Assembly: GCA_014529385.2 (NCBI GenBank)
Contig: CM043951.1
Coordinates: 109,838,469-109,902,468, forward strand
Direction of reading: 5' to 3'
DNA length: 64,000 nucleotides
From: Adiantum capillus-veneris
Taxonomy: Eukaryota; Streptophyta; Polypodiopsida; Polypodiales; Pteridaceae
Part shown: positions 45,078 to 57,637 of the stretch, one piece after another
Position numbering within the stretch: the stretch's first letter is position 1
Layout of the letters: each line of letters opens with the position of its first letter
Notes under the pieces: model-generated
What the model saw: only the letters and a program-made list of their open reading frames with translations
The model's database searches: none
Told to the model about the DNA's origin: nothing
Program-made: the position numbers and the translations under genes

Positions 45078-45193
45078 TGTTAAAGTTTAGGCATCTCAAG
45101 TGAACTGCCCAATGTGATCCCATTATTTAGTTTGGCTTTTAGGTGTTTATTTTACATATTTGTCAAAGTCTTGGGTAGGTCAATTTACTAGGC
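45078..45193 (+). repeat. CT-LTR family LTR fragment (copy B)
   Basis: TGTTAAAGTTTAGG ... aggcatcgc, ending exactly where 9551-9667 ends, at the start of the inverted segment. Confidence 0.7.
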
Positions 45194-46877
45194 ATCGCTT
45201 GCCCCTCTTTGCCACTCACAAACCTCTGTGGCTGAAACTAGTTGTGACGCTTGTCATTTGACTAGAAATTTGACGTTGTAGCCACTGTGGCCACCACCAC
45301 GAGTGCCATGCTGATATCCTCTGTCAAATCTTTATTCCTATAATCTTTGTCTAGCCTGCCCTTGTCCTTGTCTATCTATGAGTTCCTGCTTCTCCTTTGG
45401 CTTCAAACTTTGGAGCCAAACGGCTGCTGCGGCACCACTCTCAGCCATAGAAGATATGCTAAAAAGGACGAATGAAATGATGAACAATATGCAAAAAGCA
45501 CCTATGAAAGGACCAAGACAAGGGATATCCCCACAAGGACAACCAATTAGGCCACAAAAATGGTGTGCAATCAAGGGTAAATGGACCAACCACGAGACCC
45601 ATGAGTGCTACTTCAGACCAAAGTATGATGGGAATGTTCCCTCAAATCACAATCATAACAAATATTATTGTACCTCGTGGGTACCAAGGCATCTAACTGT
45701 TTACTGGTACTACCATCCTTGTCCAATTGACCTTTGCTACTGCCCTCTAGTGCACTCCTTGAGATGCTTTTGAATTCATAAACTCAAGCTAAATGGATGG
45801 TTGATGATCAATTATGGATAGATTTTGGTTGTCTTTGGTCGATGTCGTCGTGCGTGCTCGAGCAAGGGGGTGCCTTGTTAAGATTGCAAAACATGGTATT
45901 TTGTACCTTCTCGCACTCCAATAAGCCACAAAAACTTCAAATTCCAAGCCACAAGAGCTCCAAGCTGATGCCGATCAACTTCATGGCCTACGCCAAATTG
46001 CTCCACACCCTCTAATTTCCCGCTCTTAAGCTCCAAACTGGTCGCCTCTCCCGAGCCGCAGGTTTGCCCGAAGCCACTCCCACGTACAATGCTTACTGCA
46101 CCCTCTACTTCTATTGCCTTCTCCAAACTCCAAGTTGTCCCTCTCTTAAGGCCAAATTATGCGGCTTCATGTCCCAAACTCCTCCACAATACGCCTTTTC
46201 CAAGACACTTTGCAAGGCCCCTTTACGGGTTCCACTATCCTCATTCCCAAATTGATGCTCAAAGCTCACCTGTCCACTTTCACTTATCCCAAATCCAATC
46301 AAGAAATGAGAGGTTCCTTGATGCCCCCCCTCTAAGTGTCACCCTAAAGAAATTTTTGGGTGCCTTGAGGGTTTTGTCGCCAAGAGGAGGAGAATGAGGG
46401 GCGATAGTCAGCAAAGAAGGGGAGTCACAAAGGGACGGCCTTTCAAAAGCCTTTGTGCTGATGGGAAGGTCACAAAGCCACGCTACCCCAAATGTTTCAG
46501 AACGCAGTTGCTGGGTAGTGTACTGCTGGAGCTGCAAAGAGACACACAATGTCTCAAAACTCTCAGTATGGGGGATTTCATAAGCGGGCAGCGTTGCAGG
46601 GAGGGGTACTGTGTTTCAAAACTTTCACTGCAGGGTGGTTACGATGCTTGTGGGCTTGTGGGGTGCAAAGGAGCAATGTCGGCAGGGAAGAAAGCGTAGC
46701 ATTTTAGAACACCGGGAGCAGAGGGAGGGAAAGATGGACTCCGGCAAGCAAAGGGGGGAACTCCTCAACGCTTCTCTCCTCTGGATGCTCTTCCATGCCA
46801 AGACTTTCAAGGAGCACAAACCTCTGATACCATGTCAAAATCGACAATGCAGAAGTGTAATTACCAAGGGGTGTGAG

Positions 46878-46947
<70 letters not shown>

Positions 46948-46968
46948 TCCTGAACCAATCATCCTTGG
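45194..46968 (-). mobile_element. Inverted CT-LTR family segment (copy B)
   Basis: Counterpart of 9668-11,685 with (GA)n of about 66 bp (46,880-46,945) and the reversed primer site ctctgataccatgtcaaaatcg near 46,824. It lacks the ~455 bp present in copy A and carries a 219-bp foreign insert (45,422-45,640). Confidence 0.7.
45422..45640 (+). pseudogene. Captured gag-like fragment, absent from copy A
   Basis: 219 bp replace the five bases aaaga found at the same point in copy A (10,337-10,341). Read on the plus strand it encodes an open stretch including LSAIEDMLKRTNEMMNNMQ and PQKWCAIKGKWTNHETHECY. The latter is a Cys/His cluster reminiscent of the nucleic-acid-binding end of some plant gag proteins. 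There are no terminal repeats and no obvious target duplication, which suggests filler DNA or template switching. The family is not identified. Confidence 0.5.
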
Positions 46969-47191
46969 CAATGAATAACTGCATGAATGGGAACATTGGA
47001 GGTAGTGTTGTCTACAGCTCAAAGTTTCTACAAAGGCAACCGATGCTCAAGATGGCATTGCTTTCAGGTACAAAGTTGAGTAGAGCAACACCAAGGTGTA
47101 TCCAGTATCCCCGCCAGTGCTGGGGTGCCCATGGTAGCTTCTTCATGGACTTGGTCTCACTATTGATGTCCACTCTGAGCTGAAGAGAGGG
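46969..47191 (+). mobile_element. CT-LTR family internal 3' end (copy B)
   Basis: Collinear with 11,686-11,895, ending gctgaagagaggg. Confidence 0.65.
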
Positions 47192-47459
47192 TGTCAAATT
47201 TTAGGCATCTCAAGTGAACAACCCAATGTGATCCCATTATTTAGTTTGGCTTTTAGGTATTTATTTTTCTTATTTGTCAAAGTCTTGGGTAGGGAAATTT
47301 ACTAGGATTGTTATATAAGCAATCCATTGCCTCCATTGTATACATATTCATTTATTCATTGCTAAGGTTGATTGGTTCAGGAGATCAGGAGACTCTCTCT
47401 CTCACTCTCTTGTGCTCACTCCACTTGTTCTCTACGCTTTTGCATCGTCAACTTTGACA
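47192..47459 (+). repeat. CT-LTR family LTR (268 bp, copy B)
   Basis: TGTCAAATTTTAGG ... CAACTTTGACA, TATA near 47,311, CT tract short and interrupted. Primer site TGGTATCAAAGC at 47,460-47,471. Confidence 0.85.
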
Positions 47460-48817
47460 TGGTATCAAAGCTTCTGGGTGGAGCTTAGTGCTTGAAACCC
47501 TTGACATGGAGGAGCATCTCTCAAAGAAGAGATCCCTGTGAGAAGAAGAGTGTGACCCATTATTGCCAGCACCTTCACCCCTCACCATCTCGTGTAGCAT
47601 TGTAGGAACGCAGTCGGCACTTCACTAAGTTCCCTCGCTAGCGTTTTCAAAACGCTTCCCCGCGACAACTGTCCCCCTCTCTCGCCAACGGAGCATTTTG
47701 AAACACTGCTGTCCAAAGGCAACCTCCCCTTGGCGACAGATTTCCCTCGTGCATTTTGAAACGTCGGCAGTCATCAGGTTCCCCCCCCCCCCCCACCCCC
47801 CCTTGTCCATTATGCTTTGAGACTCTCTGTTGACGCTGCCATTTCCCCCCCTTCCCCCCCTCCCCCCGCCCCAATTAGCAGATCTTGCAACTTAAATATG
47901 TCCCTACCTTGCTCGAGGTGCCATGACATCGACCAAATAAAACCAAAAGCGATTGGATAACGGATCGTCAACCATCCATTTAGTGGGCCTATGCATCGGC
48001 TCAGTTATCAAGGAACCCAACAAATTGTTTGGCTTGAGTTTGTATAATCAAAAGAAAATAGTAGATTTCTCTAGAGGACAAAGACAAAGCCCAGTACGAC
48101 AAGGATGGCAGTACCTGTACTCAATTAGCTGCCTCGGTACCCAAGAGGTATGACCACAGTCATGATTGTGATATGATGCTTTGTTTGGCTCCAGAGTTTG
48201 AAGCCAAATCCAAAATCAAGAACTCACAGTTAGACAACGACAAGCAAAGCTAAACAAAGATTACGGTAATAAACATTTGATAGAGGAGATCAGCATGGAA
48301 CTCGTGATGGTGGCCCCAGTGTCGTCAACGTCATATTTCAAGTCAAATGACAGGTGTCACCACTAGCTTCATCCAAAGAGAGGCTTGTGAGTGATAGAGA
48401 GGAGCAAGCAAGCAGTGCTCCCTATAATTAATTTGGACGCTTGTGTTGGAGTTCAAGTTATTGGTGTTTGGACCCGTAGGTCGAAGCTAAATGCACATGC
48501 ATTTGGTAGGTAACCAATCAGACATCTAAAACACTATGGATGGGCTAGCCAGTTCATTGTTGTTGGTCAGATTATGGACAGGATGTCTTCCAACAATTCA
48601 ATATTTGGAGTTTTATATTTGGACGTAATGTGTTTATAGTTCATGAATGGGGATTATTGGATGTAGTATGGTCTACAGTTCAAAGTTTCTACAAAGGCAA
48701 GTGATGCTCAATATGTCATTACTTTCAAGTACAAAGTTGGGGAGAGCAAGGTGCTGGGGTGTCCATGGTAGCTTCTTCGTCGACTTGCTCTCAGTATTGA
48801 TCTCCACTATGAGTGGG
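47460..48817 (+). mobile_element. CT-LTR family internal region between LTRs (copy B)
   Basis: Collinear with 12,176-13,450 but about 80 bp longer, chiefly a C/G-rich insert around 47,780-47,870 absent from copy A. Leader palindromes near 47,597, 47,642, 47,692 and 47,752. No coding sequence. Confidence 0.7.
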
Positions 48818-49007
48818 TGTTAAAGTTTAGGAATCTCAAGTGAACTTTTCAATGTGATCCCATTATTTAATTTGTCTTTTGGGTATTTTTTAAACTTATT
48901 TGTCAAAGTCTTGGGCAGGGCAATTTACTAGTATTGCTATATAAGCAACCCCTTGCCTCCATTATATATTCATTAAGTTATTCATTGCTAAGGTTGATTG
49001 GTTCATT

Positions 49008-49106
<99 letters not shown>

Positions 49107-49144
49107 CCTTGATTTCTACGCTTCCGCATCATCGAATTTTGACA
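48818..49144 (+). repeat. CT-LTR family LTR (327 bp, copy B)
   Basis: TGTTAAAGTTTAGG ... AATTTTGACA, TATA near 48,937, (CT)n of about 94 bp. TGGTATCAGAGT follows at 49,145. Confidence 0.85.
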
Positions 49145-50129
49145 TGGTATCAGAGTGGTGTCAACATTGAAGCCATTGGCATGGAGGAGCAGACTTAAAG
49201 AGGGGCAAAAGAGTAGGTCTTGTCATCGGCATTTCTCCCCCCCAAACTGTCGATGTCCGAAGCATTCTTAAAAGTTGTTCAATAGCATCGCCAAAAAATC
49301 CCCTTGTGGTGGAATTTTGAAATGCCACCCGCGATAGCTTGTCCCGCTCCTCCTGTACCGTGAATTTTGAGACACCGACAGCAACAAGCCCCCCCCTTCC
49401 CTCCTATGTTTTGAAACGATGTCTGCCAATATAGGAGTGAGAGAGCGCTTGGCGACTGTTTCGGCAATTGAGTCCCCCCCCCCCCCCCCCCCCCCTTTTC
49501 TTCAATGACTAGCCCAACGTTTTAAAACGTTGTGGGCCATGGGCATAGAGACGTAAAGCATCAAAGGCAAGGATCTTGAAGTAGCCTCGGCTTGGTAGTA
49601 GCAATAGGTGTAAAGTGGCAAGGATATTCGACTTCAAGAGAGGGTGTTAAAGATTTGGGAACGGGATTGTGTGGAGCCTCCATTTGTTCAAGGTCTCCCA
49701 CATGAAGATTGTGAAGCGGCTTGGGAAACAGGTAGGCAATTACAGATTTTGAGGATCGGCACGGACATTTTTTGGTTTGGGTGCGGCAAAGGAGATGGGA
49801 ATTATGAAGCGGATTGGGACTCATGCGGTCATACCTTGGAGTGTGAGAAGGTTCTGAGAGTTCCTTATCTTGCAACTTCAAAATGGCCTCCCGTTGCTCA
49901 AGCACCTGCGACAACAACGACCAAAAGCAACAAGTGGCTATGGATAATGAATCATCAACCATCCATTAAGTGACCTATGCAAAGGCACAGTCCTCAAGGA
50001 ACCCAACAATTTCTTTTACTCGAGTTTGTGAAGTCAGAAGAAAATGGTAGAGTTTGCTAGGGGACAGCGGCAAAGGTCAGATAGACACAGATGGGAGTAC
50101 TAGTACTCAGTTAGCTTCCTTGATACATG
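49145..50129 (+). mobile_element. CT-LTR family internal region, cut by gypsy LTR (copy B)
   Basis: Collinear with 13,760-14,747. Positions 49,205-49,320 are a second paralogous empty site for the CACTA insertion. A C-run lies at about 49,475-49,494. Confidence 0.65.
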
Positions 50130-50575
50130 TGTCGTTCCATAGCTCATACATAGTGTGAAATAAAAACAGTCACCTAACTTTTGACACTTCTTGGTGCATG
50201 CAAATAAAAGCAATCATGTACATATTGTGATATATGTTGAAGCAGCTACTGCGGTCGCTATCATGTACATACCTATCTGGGGAGTCGTGACCCTAGATGT
50301 GGTGCATTTGCATGCTTTTCCACTTGATAAAATCCCTATTTTGGTTTTATGATGTACATACTTCAAGTGTTTCATGCTGGCACACTCATCTACCTATAAA
50401 GAGTGATGTGGACAGATAATAGGTGCCGTTGCAAAATTTCATGGAAAGGGACTCAAAATGATATATTGATGGAAAATGATACATACTTCAAGTGTTTCAT
50501 GGTGGCACACTCATCTGGCCTATAAAGAGTGATGTGGACAAAAATTGCCAAAAATAGCAGCTAATAGGTGCCGTT
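50130..50575 (+). repeat. Gypsy II-related LTR, first 445 bp only
   Basis: TGTCGTTCCATAGC ... aataggtgccgtt, the same as the start of the LTR at 14,748. Homology to copy A stops at 50,575, so this is the right breakpoint of the duplicated segment or of a later deletion. Confidence 0.75.
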
Positions 50576-51431
50576 TGGGAAGAGAATGGGGTCTAGGAGG
50601 GTCTCCTTAGGCAGTTTAAGGAATTCAAACCTTTAGTATTAATAAAGTCATCTAAGGACAACTTTGAATTCAAAGAGGCAAAAGAAAAATAGCTAGTTTA
50701 TTTGAACTCAATTTTTCTCCTCAAAATGGAATATAAAATCTAGCGGGTAAAACCATATCATGCAGCATATCTATGGAAAAAGCTCGATAAGTAGATTGCA
50801 AATTTGTGATCTCTGCTCAAATCGGAGATCATGTGTGGGAGTTATGGAAGTCCAAAAAAACATAAAATTGTCAACCTTCTTTTTTGTTGTGGGGAGTTCA
50901 TCCTTTGACCACTCTTACACGCCCACCATTCTTGCACTTATGGGGTATACCTATTTGTCAACATTTTAATCACCTCCATAATATCATCGCAAATAAAGAG
51001 GTACACTTAGACACCATCTTCTTCTTAATGTTTAGAATTGTTACTTTTCTATACTTCAAGCCATAATGTGGTTGTAATCCACAGAAGTAACTTTATAAAT
51101 ACGGAGCTATGCACGTATGAAGATTATAGATATCAATGAAATATGAAAATTAAATGAATAAAATTGTGGTGAAAAAATTCTCATATATAGGTTGGAATAT
51201 GAGTCAGATCTCACCTTTTCAGCCATAGAAAAGTTTATCTTACTCCAAAAGGGGAAACCGTCACCTAGTGTAAGGTGACCACAAGCTTTTGTGAATTCAC
51301 CATTTGTGTAGGGAGATGAAATAAGGCTCAAAATGAGTTTACTTGAGCTCTACTAATTGCTCTTGAAATGGATTTTTTACATTGACATAGACTGAAATCT
51401 TTATTGTAAAAAATATACCTTTTATTAGAAT
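50576..51431. other. AT-rich, nothing recognised
   Basis: Unrelated to the duplicated segment. Short frames (50,760-50,969 plus, 51,107-51,331 minus) have no family resemblance. Confidence 0.5.
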
Positions 51432-51626
51432 GATGAGAAGTAACTAACTAAGATGTCCAATTAAAGACTCTAATTGACAAGAAATGTGGTTAGATTATGA
51501 GGTGCAAGGACTCATTATATACCATTATAGAAAGATGAGAAGTAACTAACTAAGATGCCCAATTAAAGACTCTAATTGACAAGAAATGTGGCTAGATTAT
51601 GAGGTGCAAGGATTCATTATATACCA
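51432..51626. repeat. Two-copy tandem repeat, period 102 bp
   Basis: gatgagaagtaactaactaag at 51,432 and 51,534 begins two copies that differ at only a few bases (gtcc/gccc, ggtt/ggct, gact/gatt). Non-coding. Confidence 0.85.
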
Positions 51627-52449
51627 TATTCAGCAAGAAATTTCACTTATTGAGCAATTGTACTAAATAGAATGCAAGAGACTTCCTGTACACTAATGAC
51701 AAGATGGAAAAGTGCTCAATTAGAGAGCTAAATAGGGAGTTTACAAACACTAAAAACGTGCCCTAAGCAGACAGATTTATTAGAAATGATGAGGACCTAA
51801 TAAGTTCTTGTTTATTCGAGATATGACTAAAATTAATGGATCACTAGATTTTCATGAACAAATTTCAGAATCATGTGTTGACTAGGAAATAGATTAGTGT
51901 CAGGTAGAGCTACTAATTAGGATCTAATGTGTGAGGCAAAAGTATTAATCACCATAAGGCTCTAATATCAGTGTCATGTAGATACTACATAGTATTTAAT
52001 GTGTGATTGGAAAGTATCAATCACCTAAGGATCCATTACCCATTTTTTTACTAGGGGAGATTACTAAGAGTAGCATTCATGGTGTGTGTGTGTGTGTGTC
52101 TGTCTGTTTGTAATCAAAGAGGGACAAACATGCATACTCAAAATAATCTTTTGATCATGCATGATAAAAAAATATTTTATTAGGCTTCTTTATAGGCATA
52201 TATCACAAGGTTCTTGCCTCACACATGCTTTTTTTGTAAACACGACCTTCTTGCATTCATAATGTTTCGTTTGTTAGTGCACTTACATCTTGCTATGTAT
52301 GTAGCTCATCATACGGGTTTTTCCACACATCCTATTTGTCATGGTATGTGACTGAAGAAAGTTTTCAATCCATTATACTCATATCATGAATGTGTAGTAA
52401 AAAGTCTAGAGTCATATGACACAAACCATTTCCAACAATATCCACAAAG
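51627..52449. other. AT-rich spacer with (TG)n
   Basis: (TG)n microsatellite at 52,081-52,100. Further 3' remains of the minus-strand gypsy pol may lie at the right edge. Nothing else is seen. Confidence 0.5.
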
Positions 52450-53100
52450 AGTTTAAAAAGGAAAGTCCTCTTATAGTACGAGAGAGCTCTAAAAAGAAAT
52501 AAATTTTTTTGAAGATTTTTAGACCCATTGACTTGGGTTAACCTTAATTTGAGCTAATTTCACTCCCCACTTTGAGATTCTATGTCCAAAAAGAGAGAGT
52601 TTTCTTCAAAAATTTCTCAATATTCTTACTAGCTTCTTTCTCACTTAGATTTTAAAGACATCCTATATCTAAAGAGAATCCTTAGGTGGTGGTTTTCTTT
52701 GATCTTTAAGAACATTGTCATATCCTCAAGGAAATTTCGTAGAATTTTATGAAGTCCATCATCCCGTGAGCATAGATACAGCATTAGTGAAAAACCAAAT
52801 GGCACGATTAGAAACTTATAGAGATCAAAATATATTTTGATAGTTTCCTCAAGAATGTCCACTACTTGGACACAAATTTAATAGTTACACTTTTAGGGTC
52901 AATTTGGTTAAAACTTTTAATACACTCAAAATAAAATCTATATTTGTGATTAATAACTCATTCTTGATATTTATCCTTTCAATGGCTCTATAGTCAATGT
53001 ACATTCTCCAAGATCCATCCTTGAACTCTTGTATTGGATGAATGAAATTAGATATATTGAGAAAATAGGATGGATCAATCTCGTCTTGTTCAAGAATATC
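52450..53100 (-). pseudogene. Decayed Ty3/gypsy reverse transcriptase, minus strand
   Basis: Read on the minus strand, 53,000-53,045 gives EFKDGSWRMYIDYRAIE, the RT finger motif (normally KKDGTWRMCVDYRALN). 52,780-52,830 gives KFLIVPFGFS, corresponding to the F-x-V-M-P-F-G-L motif. 52,690 gives HHLRILF, and 52,560-52,620 resembles the F-G-H-x-I-S segment after the catalytic aspartates. The frames shift repeatedly, and the Y/F-x-DD core is not intact. It is clearly older than the elements in copies A and B. Confidence 0.6.
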
Positions 53101-53921
53101 CTCTTAAGTAGTCTTCTTCACTTGGTGCATAATATTCTCTTGCAATGCTATATTGTACCTAATGATTAGATTTCTTTTTTTGAGCTCCCAACAATATTAA
53201 GATCAATATGCAATGATTACTCTACTTTGGAGGAGCTACCCAAAATTAATCTCAAGAAAACTAATGCTACTAAAAATCTCATATTTCCTATTATAATTTA
53301 TTAGAATCAAAGGATTCTTATTACCATTTTTCTCTATAAATACCAGGACAATCTAGTAAAAAAAACTAATTTTTCATTTCTAGGTAGGTTCAATGATGAT
53401 GCAGGAGGCATTTTTCTTTCTTTACCTTTTATGTACAAAGCAGCGTGGATCCCTTTTCTAGTGTGGTATTCTTATTGTATCCATATTCTAGAATGATCTT
53501 CTTATACATGGGTTACTGCAGGTAAGAAATATTTTTGTTAAATCTTTATTGATCCTTGGTATATAAAGTGCATCAATAGCTATAAGAGACCATGGGTGGT
53601 CAATCATCAAGCTTTGGGTGAGAAACTCAACATCGCCCTCTACCACCAAATAAAGAGAAAGGAATAGATTCACACTATAAAGGGATGAACCCAATTCCTT
53701 ACTCACCCTAATCCACTAACTCATATAGTGAAAAACCTAACTAGTTTCTTGACTAGCTTTTCTTGCCCTTTTGCACATATAGGAATGGTCTACACAAGCG
53801 GATGACCTCCTTTTCACCCAATAAAAAAGGAAAGAGACTTAAGAAACTTTTATCCTCAAATATTCATCTAGCTAGTCTTGCTTTCATTTTTTTCTACTTA
53901 GAACTCCCCAACCATAACCAA
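53101..53921. other. Presumed remains of the minus-strand gypsy element
   Basis: Between the RT relic and a primer site on the same strand. Only short broken frames are seen (for example 53,488-53,706 minus, no motif). The distance is too short for complete gag and protease, so deletions are inferred. Confidence 0.4.
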
Positions 53922-53933
53922 GCTTTGATACCA
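53922..53933 (-). promoter_or_regulatory. Initiator-Met primer-binding site, minus strand
   Basis: gctttgatacca is the complement of TGGTATCAAAGC. An LTR ending ...CTTTTCA (minus strand) would lie to its right. It fits the orientation of the RT relic at 52,450-53,100. Confidence 0.55.
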
Positions 53934-55920
53934 TGAAAAGAGACAAAAGGGAATTTAGAGCCAAGTTAGGAGGAAAGAGAATGAAAAAACTTATACTCAA
54001 AAACTTTTGTAGTTAGTCTTGCTTGCACGTTTCTATTCACATCTTCCCAAACTCAACCTAGAGAGTGAAACCATTCAAAGATATAAAGATGCATGCATAG
54101 AGATAGCTAGCACACATTGCCTTTCTACACTCTATACAAGCATGATTTTGTTTACATCCATGAAGTCCTAAAGAGTAAAATTAAATCTCCCAAAGACTTT
54201 GGGGTGACCTGCATCATTCTATAAAAGCATGTCATGGAACATAGGGCATTAAATGAGATCTTAAAATAAGTTTTCCACATGGGCTCCATTAATACTTTTT
54301 TGTTGGATTCTTTGTAAACATTTTGTGTCCTTGATTTGAAAGTGCTAAAAGAAGAGGTAAGGTTAGATCTTATGGGGAAAGCTCGTTCCCTATCCACCAA
54401 TCATGATATCAAGCAATGTGCTAAATTGAGGTATGTACTATGTAGATGGCCCACACCTTGTTTCATTCTTTTCATTCTCAAAAGGATCATATCAAGAGAC
54501 AATTCTTGGCAAATACCTTGAATATTGACTATATTTTTTCTTCTCCCTTGATCAACTTGTCTTTGCCACATACTTATGGAAGAGGTTCCAAATATTTGCT
54601 AGTGGACATTCATATGAGTTGAAATTACCCTTTATTTCAAATACATGCTCCATTTTCTTGCATTGCCATGAAATTTGTACCCACTAAATTTTTCATCTTA
54701 TACATCAGCTATTCAACTTGATTATTGAGAGTTTTCTACTTAAGACCACACATTTTCAGAAACCATATTGTCAAAATACAACCTTATAAGCCCACAAACT
54801 TATAATAGAAAAACAAAGAGTATCACTGCTTTATATACCTTCAAGACAAGACATAAGGGATGATAAAAGATAAACATGATCAATCATGGTAACCAAAGTA
54901 CAAGTCTGTAGTATAGAAACAATTCAAAAACGAACAAAGGTAATTCATTTATCTATAGGCATGATCCCAATGGATAGATAACCCATATAGATAGACCATA
55001 GTTTCAAGAAAAGATTACAAACATAATACATGGGCCTAATTTTGAGAGTATGACTCGATATCAAAGACATAACAATCCCTCTAACTATATTCATCATTGA
55101 GAGAGTGAAATGCTCCAATACAATGAGATGATCATTCCCAAATCCTCCTTTCTTAGGCTCATCATAGATAGTGTGTTAAAATACTACAATGCAACAAGAT
55201 ACATCCTTGAAGTAAATTGATGTGACACAAGGAGATGGCCTAAATCTTCTCTATTAACTAGCTTGTAGTCACTTTGTGTGAGTTGCAAATTTCAACATTC
55301 AGGGGCTCCACCTCAAAATATACCTAAAAGTAGTGAAGTGTAGCAATAATGATATTTCCAGATGGGATAGTCATTTCTTGCTTGGAACTCATTCTTTTAC
55401 CTTTGGCTAAAATATAAAATCCAATTTTGTAAGCTATTATGAACTAATGAAAGCAAGTACTATTGTTTTCAATATCTAGTAAACGTTGTTTTTTCTTATG
55501 CTTATAACTCCCCCATGTGAGGTGTGGTCACAATTTTGAGATTTGCAATATGATCACAGGTGAAAGATCTTCATTTCAACATAATATTTATGCAATGTCG
55601 GGCTATGTTTCTATCATGGCCAATGTTTCTACTAATTTATCTTTTGTATGAAATTTATGAATCTATTTCAATTTAGTATAGAACAGGATAGAGCTCCCTT
55701 AGGCGTGGCTATATAGTGAAATCAATAGAAAAGAAAATTGTTAAACTGAGCCTACTATGAATAATTGTTTTCTTATCCATATAATGTTTGGAGATTTGAG
55801 ACCATAGGAGTGTTTAAATAGGTCTTTCCCACTTGCCTATTGTTGCAACATGCCAGAGATAAGAGAAACTATATTTTAAGATGAAGCACAAAAAAGGTTA
55901 CCCCCATTATGGGGAGAAGC
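53934..55920. other. AT-rich, nothing firmly recognised
   Basis: The first part may be a decayed LTR: two similar stretches, tagtcttgctttca...accccaacc at about 53,873 and tagtcttgcttgca... at about 54,015. Thereafter no coding, RNA or repeat feature can be supported. Confidence 0.4.
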
Positions 55921-55924
55921 CATC

Positions 55925-56585
55925 ATGCATCAGAAAAATTATTCGTCGGAAACCAAAAATTCACAAGGAATATTCCATTTTCACTTGAACATTATGGCTG
56001 GACGGCGGCCAAAAAGTGATCCAAAAACGGTCGATTGGTTCGTCAATTGGATGGTGGCCGTTAGTCAATCACCGGTGGCCGGTGGGTGAAGTCTTTGGCC
56101 GTTGGTCAAATTCAATGGCTGGTGGACAATTTCTAGGCAGACTTGTCTTCTCAAGGGTGGCCACACATGGACGCATGGGAGAATTCAACTTGGACTTGTC
56201 CACACAAGGACGGCTACACATGGCCACCTCTCGTGAGAAAGGGGCTACACAACCCTTTTGGCCTATAGCAAGATGCCTCTTATACACACAAAATGCATTT
56301 TGGTACATTGTGAAGTTGATGAAGCAAGCTGCATGTGAGGTGGTGAGAGTGAAGCAAGGAGGGAGTTCCATTAAGGGTATAATCCCTTTGTAACCTGCTT
56401 CTAGTTTGAAGTACTAAATCCATTGAGTGACTGCTTTCTCGTGAACGTAGCCCACATTGTGTGAGCCATGTATATCATGCTCTCTCTCTCTCTACTCTAT
56501 AATCTCTCGTGTGTGAAAATAATCTCTCTCCATTAAGTAAACTATTCTAATATCTACTTAGCTACGCCTCTATTTCCTAACATCA
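55925..56585 (+). repeat. Possible solo LTR of a copia-like element
   Basis: The stretch ends gtaacctgcttc..., gtgagccatgtatatc..., tctctctctctctactctataatctc..., tatttcctaaca, a layout common at plant copia LTR ends. catcatgc occurs at both borders (55,921 and 56,584). The tgg(c/t)cggtgg-type words at 55,990-56,130 are locally repetitive. The 125-codon frame at 56,016-56,393 has no recognisable domain and is probably incidental. No primer site follows. Confidence 0.35.
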
Positions 56586-57339
56586 TCATGCGAAAAGTGT
56601 ATGTGTGTATTAATTATAGATTAAGAGATGTCCCTCCCAAGGGGTCTGTGTGAGAATTATACAATTTACATCTTGATGCGATTTCAATATACATTATAGT
56701 TATAGAAGGGACAACATAGGGGAAGAGTTCTCAATGTCCAACCTAGCAAGAAGTTTATGCCATGAACTGGACTACATCTAGAGGTACCTAGAAACTAGTG
56801 CTACCCCTGAATGCGTATGAATGAAATACTCAATAAATGGACCAAGTGTGGGGTGAATATATATGTATACTGCATTGCAAAAATAGACACACAAACACAC
56901 ACACACACACACACACAAAGGAGAGTGAACTAGAGTGCATAGAAGACACACGAGAATGACAAAAGAGAATATTTAAATTTCCCACCTGGGGCGTTCACTA
57001 TGTAAAATTTTCCTATATCACGTGCGTTAACCAAAATGGATTAAAAGTACCCTTTATAGGCATTATGTATACATGTTTCTGTAACTTTACAGTAGTATTA
57101 AATCCCTTCTGTTGAACTCACGTGCTATGTTACATATACTTTAGTGAACTCCTCGGGATGTTCCATCTAAATTAGAGTGGAAAACCATGTTCATGCATAA
57201 AAATATCTTGGTACACCATAAATTTAAAGCCGTGAATGACTAAAAAGAAGCACGGAACCCTGTGTGGGATTGAACAATCCACCCATCCATATCTGCTTCT
57301 ACAATAGATAGAGAGAACTTTAGTTCACTGGGAGTGAAC
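56586..57339. other. Spacer with (AC)n, target region of the copia element
   Basis: (AC)n microsatellite at about 56,887-56,917. No coding. The last bases before 57,340 form the left flank of the copia insertion. Confidence 0.5.
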
Positions 57340-57344
57340 CAGAA
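57340..57344. repeat. Target-site duplication CAGAA, left
   Basis: CAGAA precedes the left LTR and is repeated at 62,524-62,528 after the right LTR. A 5-bp duplication is standard for copia integrases. Confidence 0.95.
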
Positions 57345-57623
57345 TGTAGACATGTAGTAGTGTTAGTGTGTATACGCGCTTTACCAGGGGCACTTTTCTC
57401 CCACTGGGTTTTTCCCCTTGGACATCTGGTGTGAAAGGACACCTTATCTCTTAGGGTTTCATATAAGCTTTGTAGCTTGGAGTTTGAATATACACTATTA
57501 TTCCAATACAGAGAGATAGACTACAGAGATCTCGTACACAAGCTCTGTGTCTTCTCCTTCTTAATCTTCTTCCTACTCTGAGTTGCTGTCTTTCTTCTGT
57601 TTCCTGTTTCATCATCTTCAACA
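57345..57623 (+). repeat. Copia 5' LTR (279 bp)
   Basis: TGTAGACATGTAG ... CATCTTCAACA. Candidate TATA region catataagc near 57,460. Pyrimidine-rich 3' half (cttctccttcttaatc). It would drive transcription of the element. Confidence 0.95.
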
Positions 57624-57625
57624 AT

Positions 57626-57637
57626 TGGTATCAGAGC
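57626..57637 (+). promoter_or_regulatory. Copia primer-binding site
   Basis: TGGTATCAGAGC, two bases after the LTR, complementary to the 3' end of plant initiator tRNA-Met. Confidence 0.95.

Noticed and set aside
56016-56393. 125-codon frame as a gene
   Set aside because: Trp/Gly-rich start comes from local ggtggccg repeats, no domain, and the context looks like a solo LTR.
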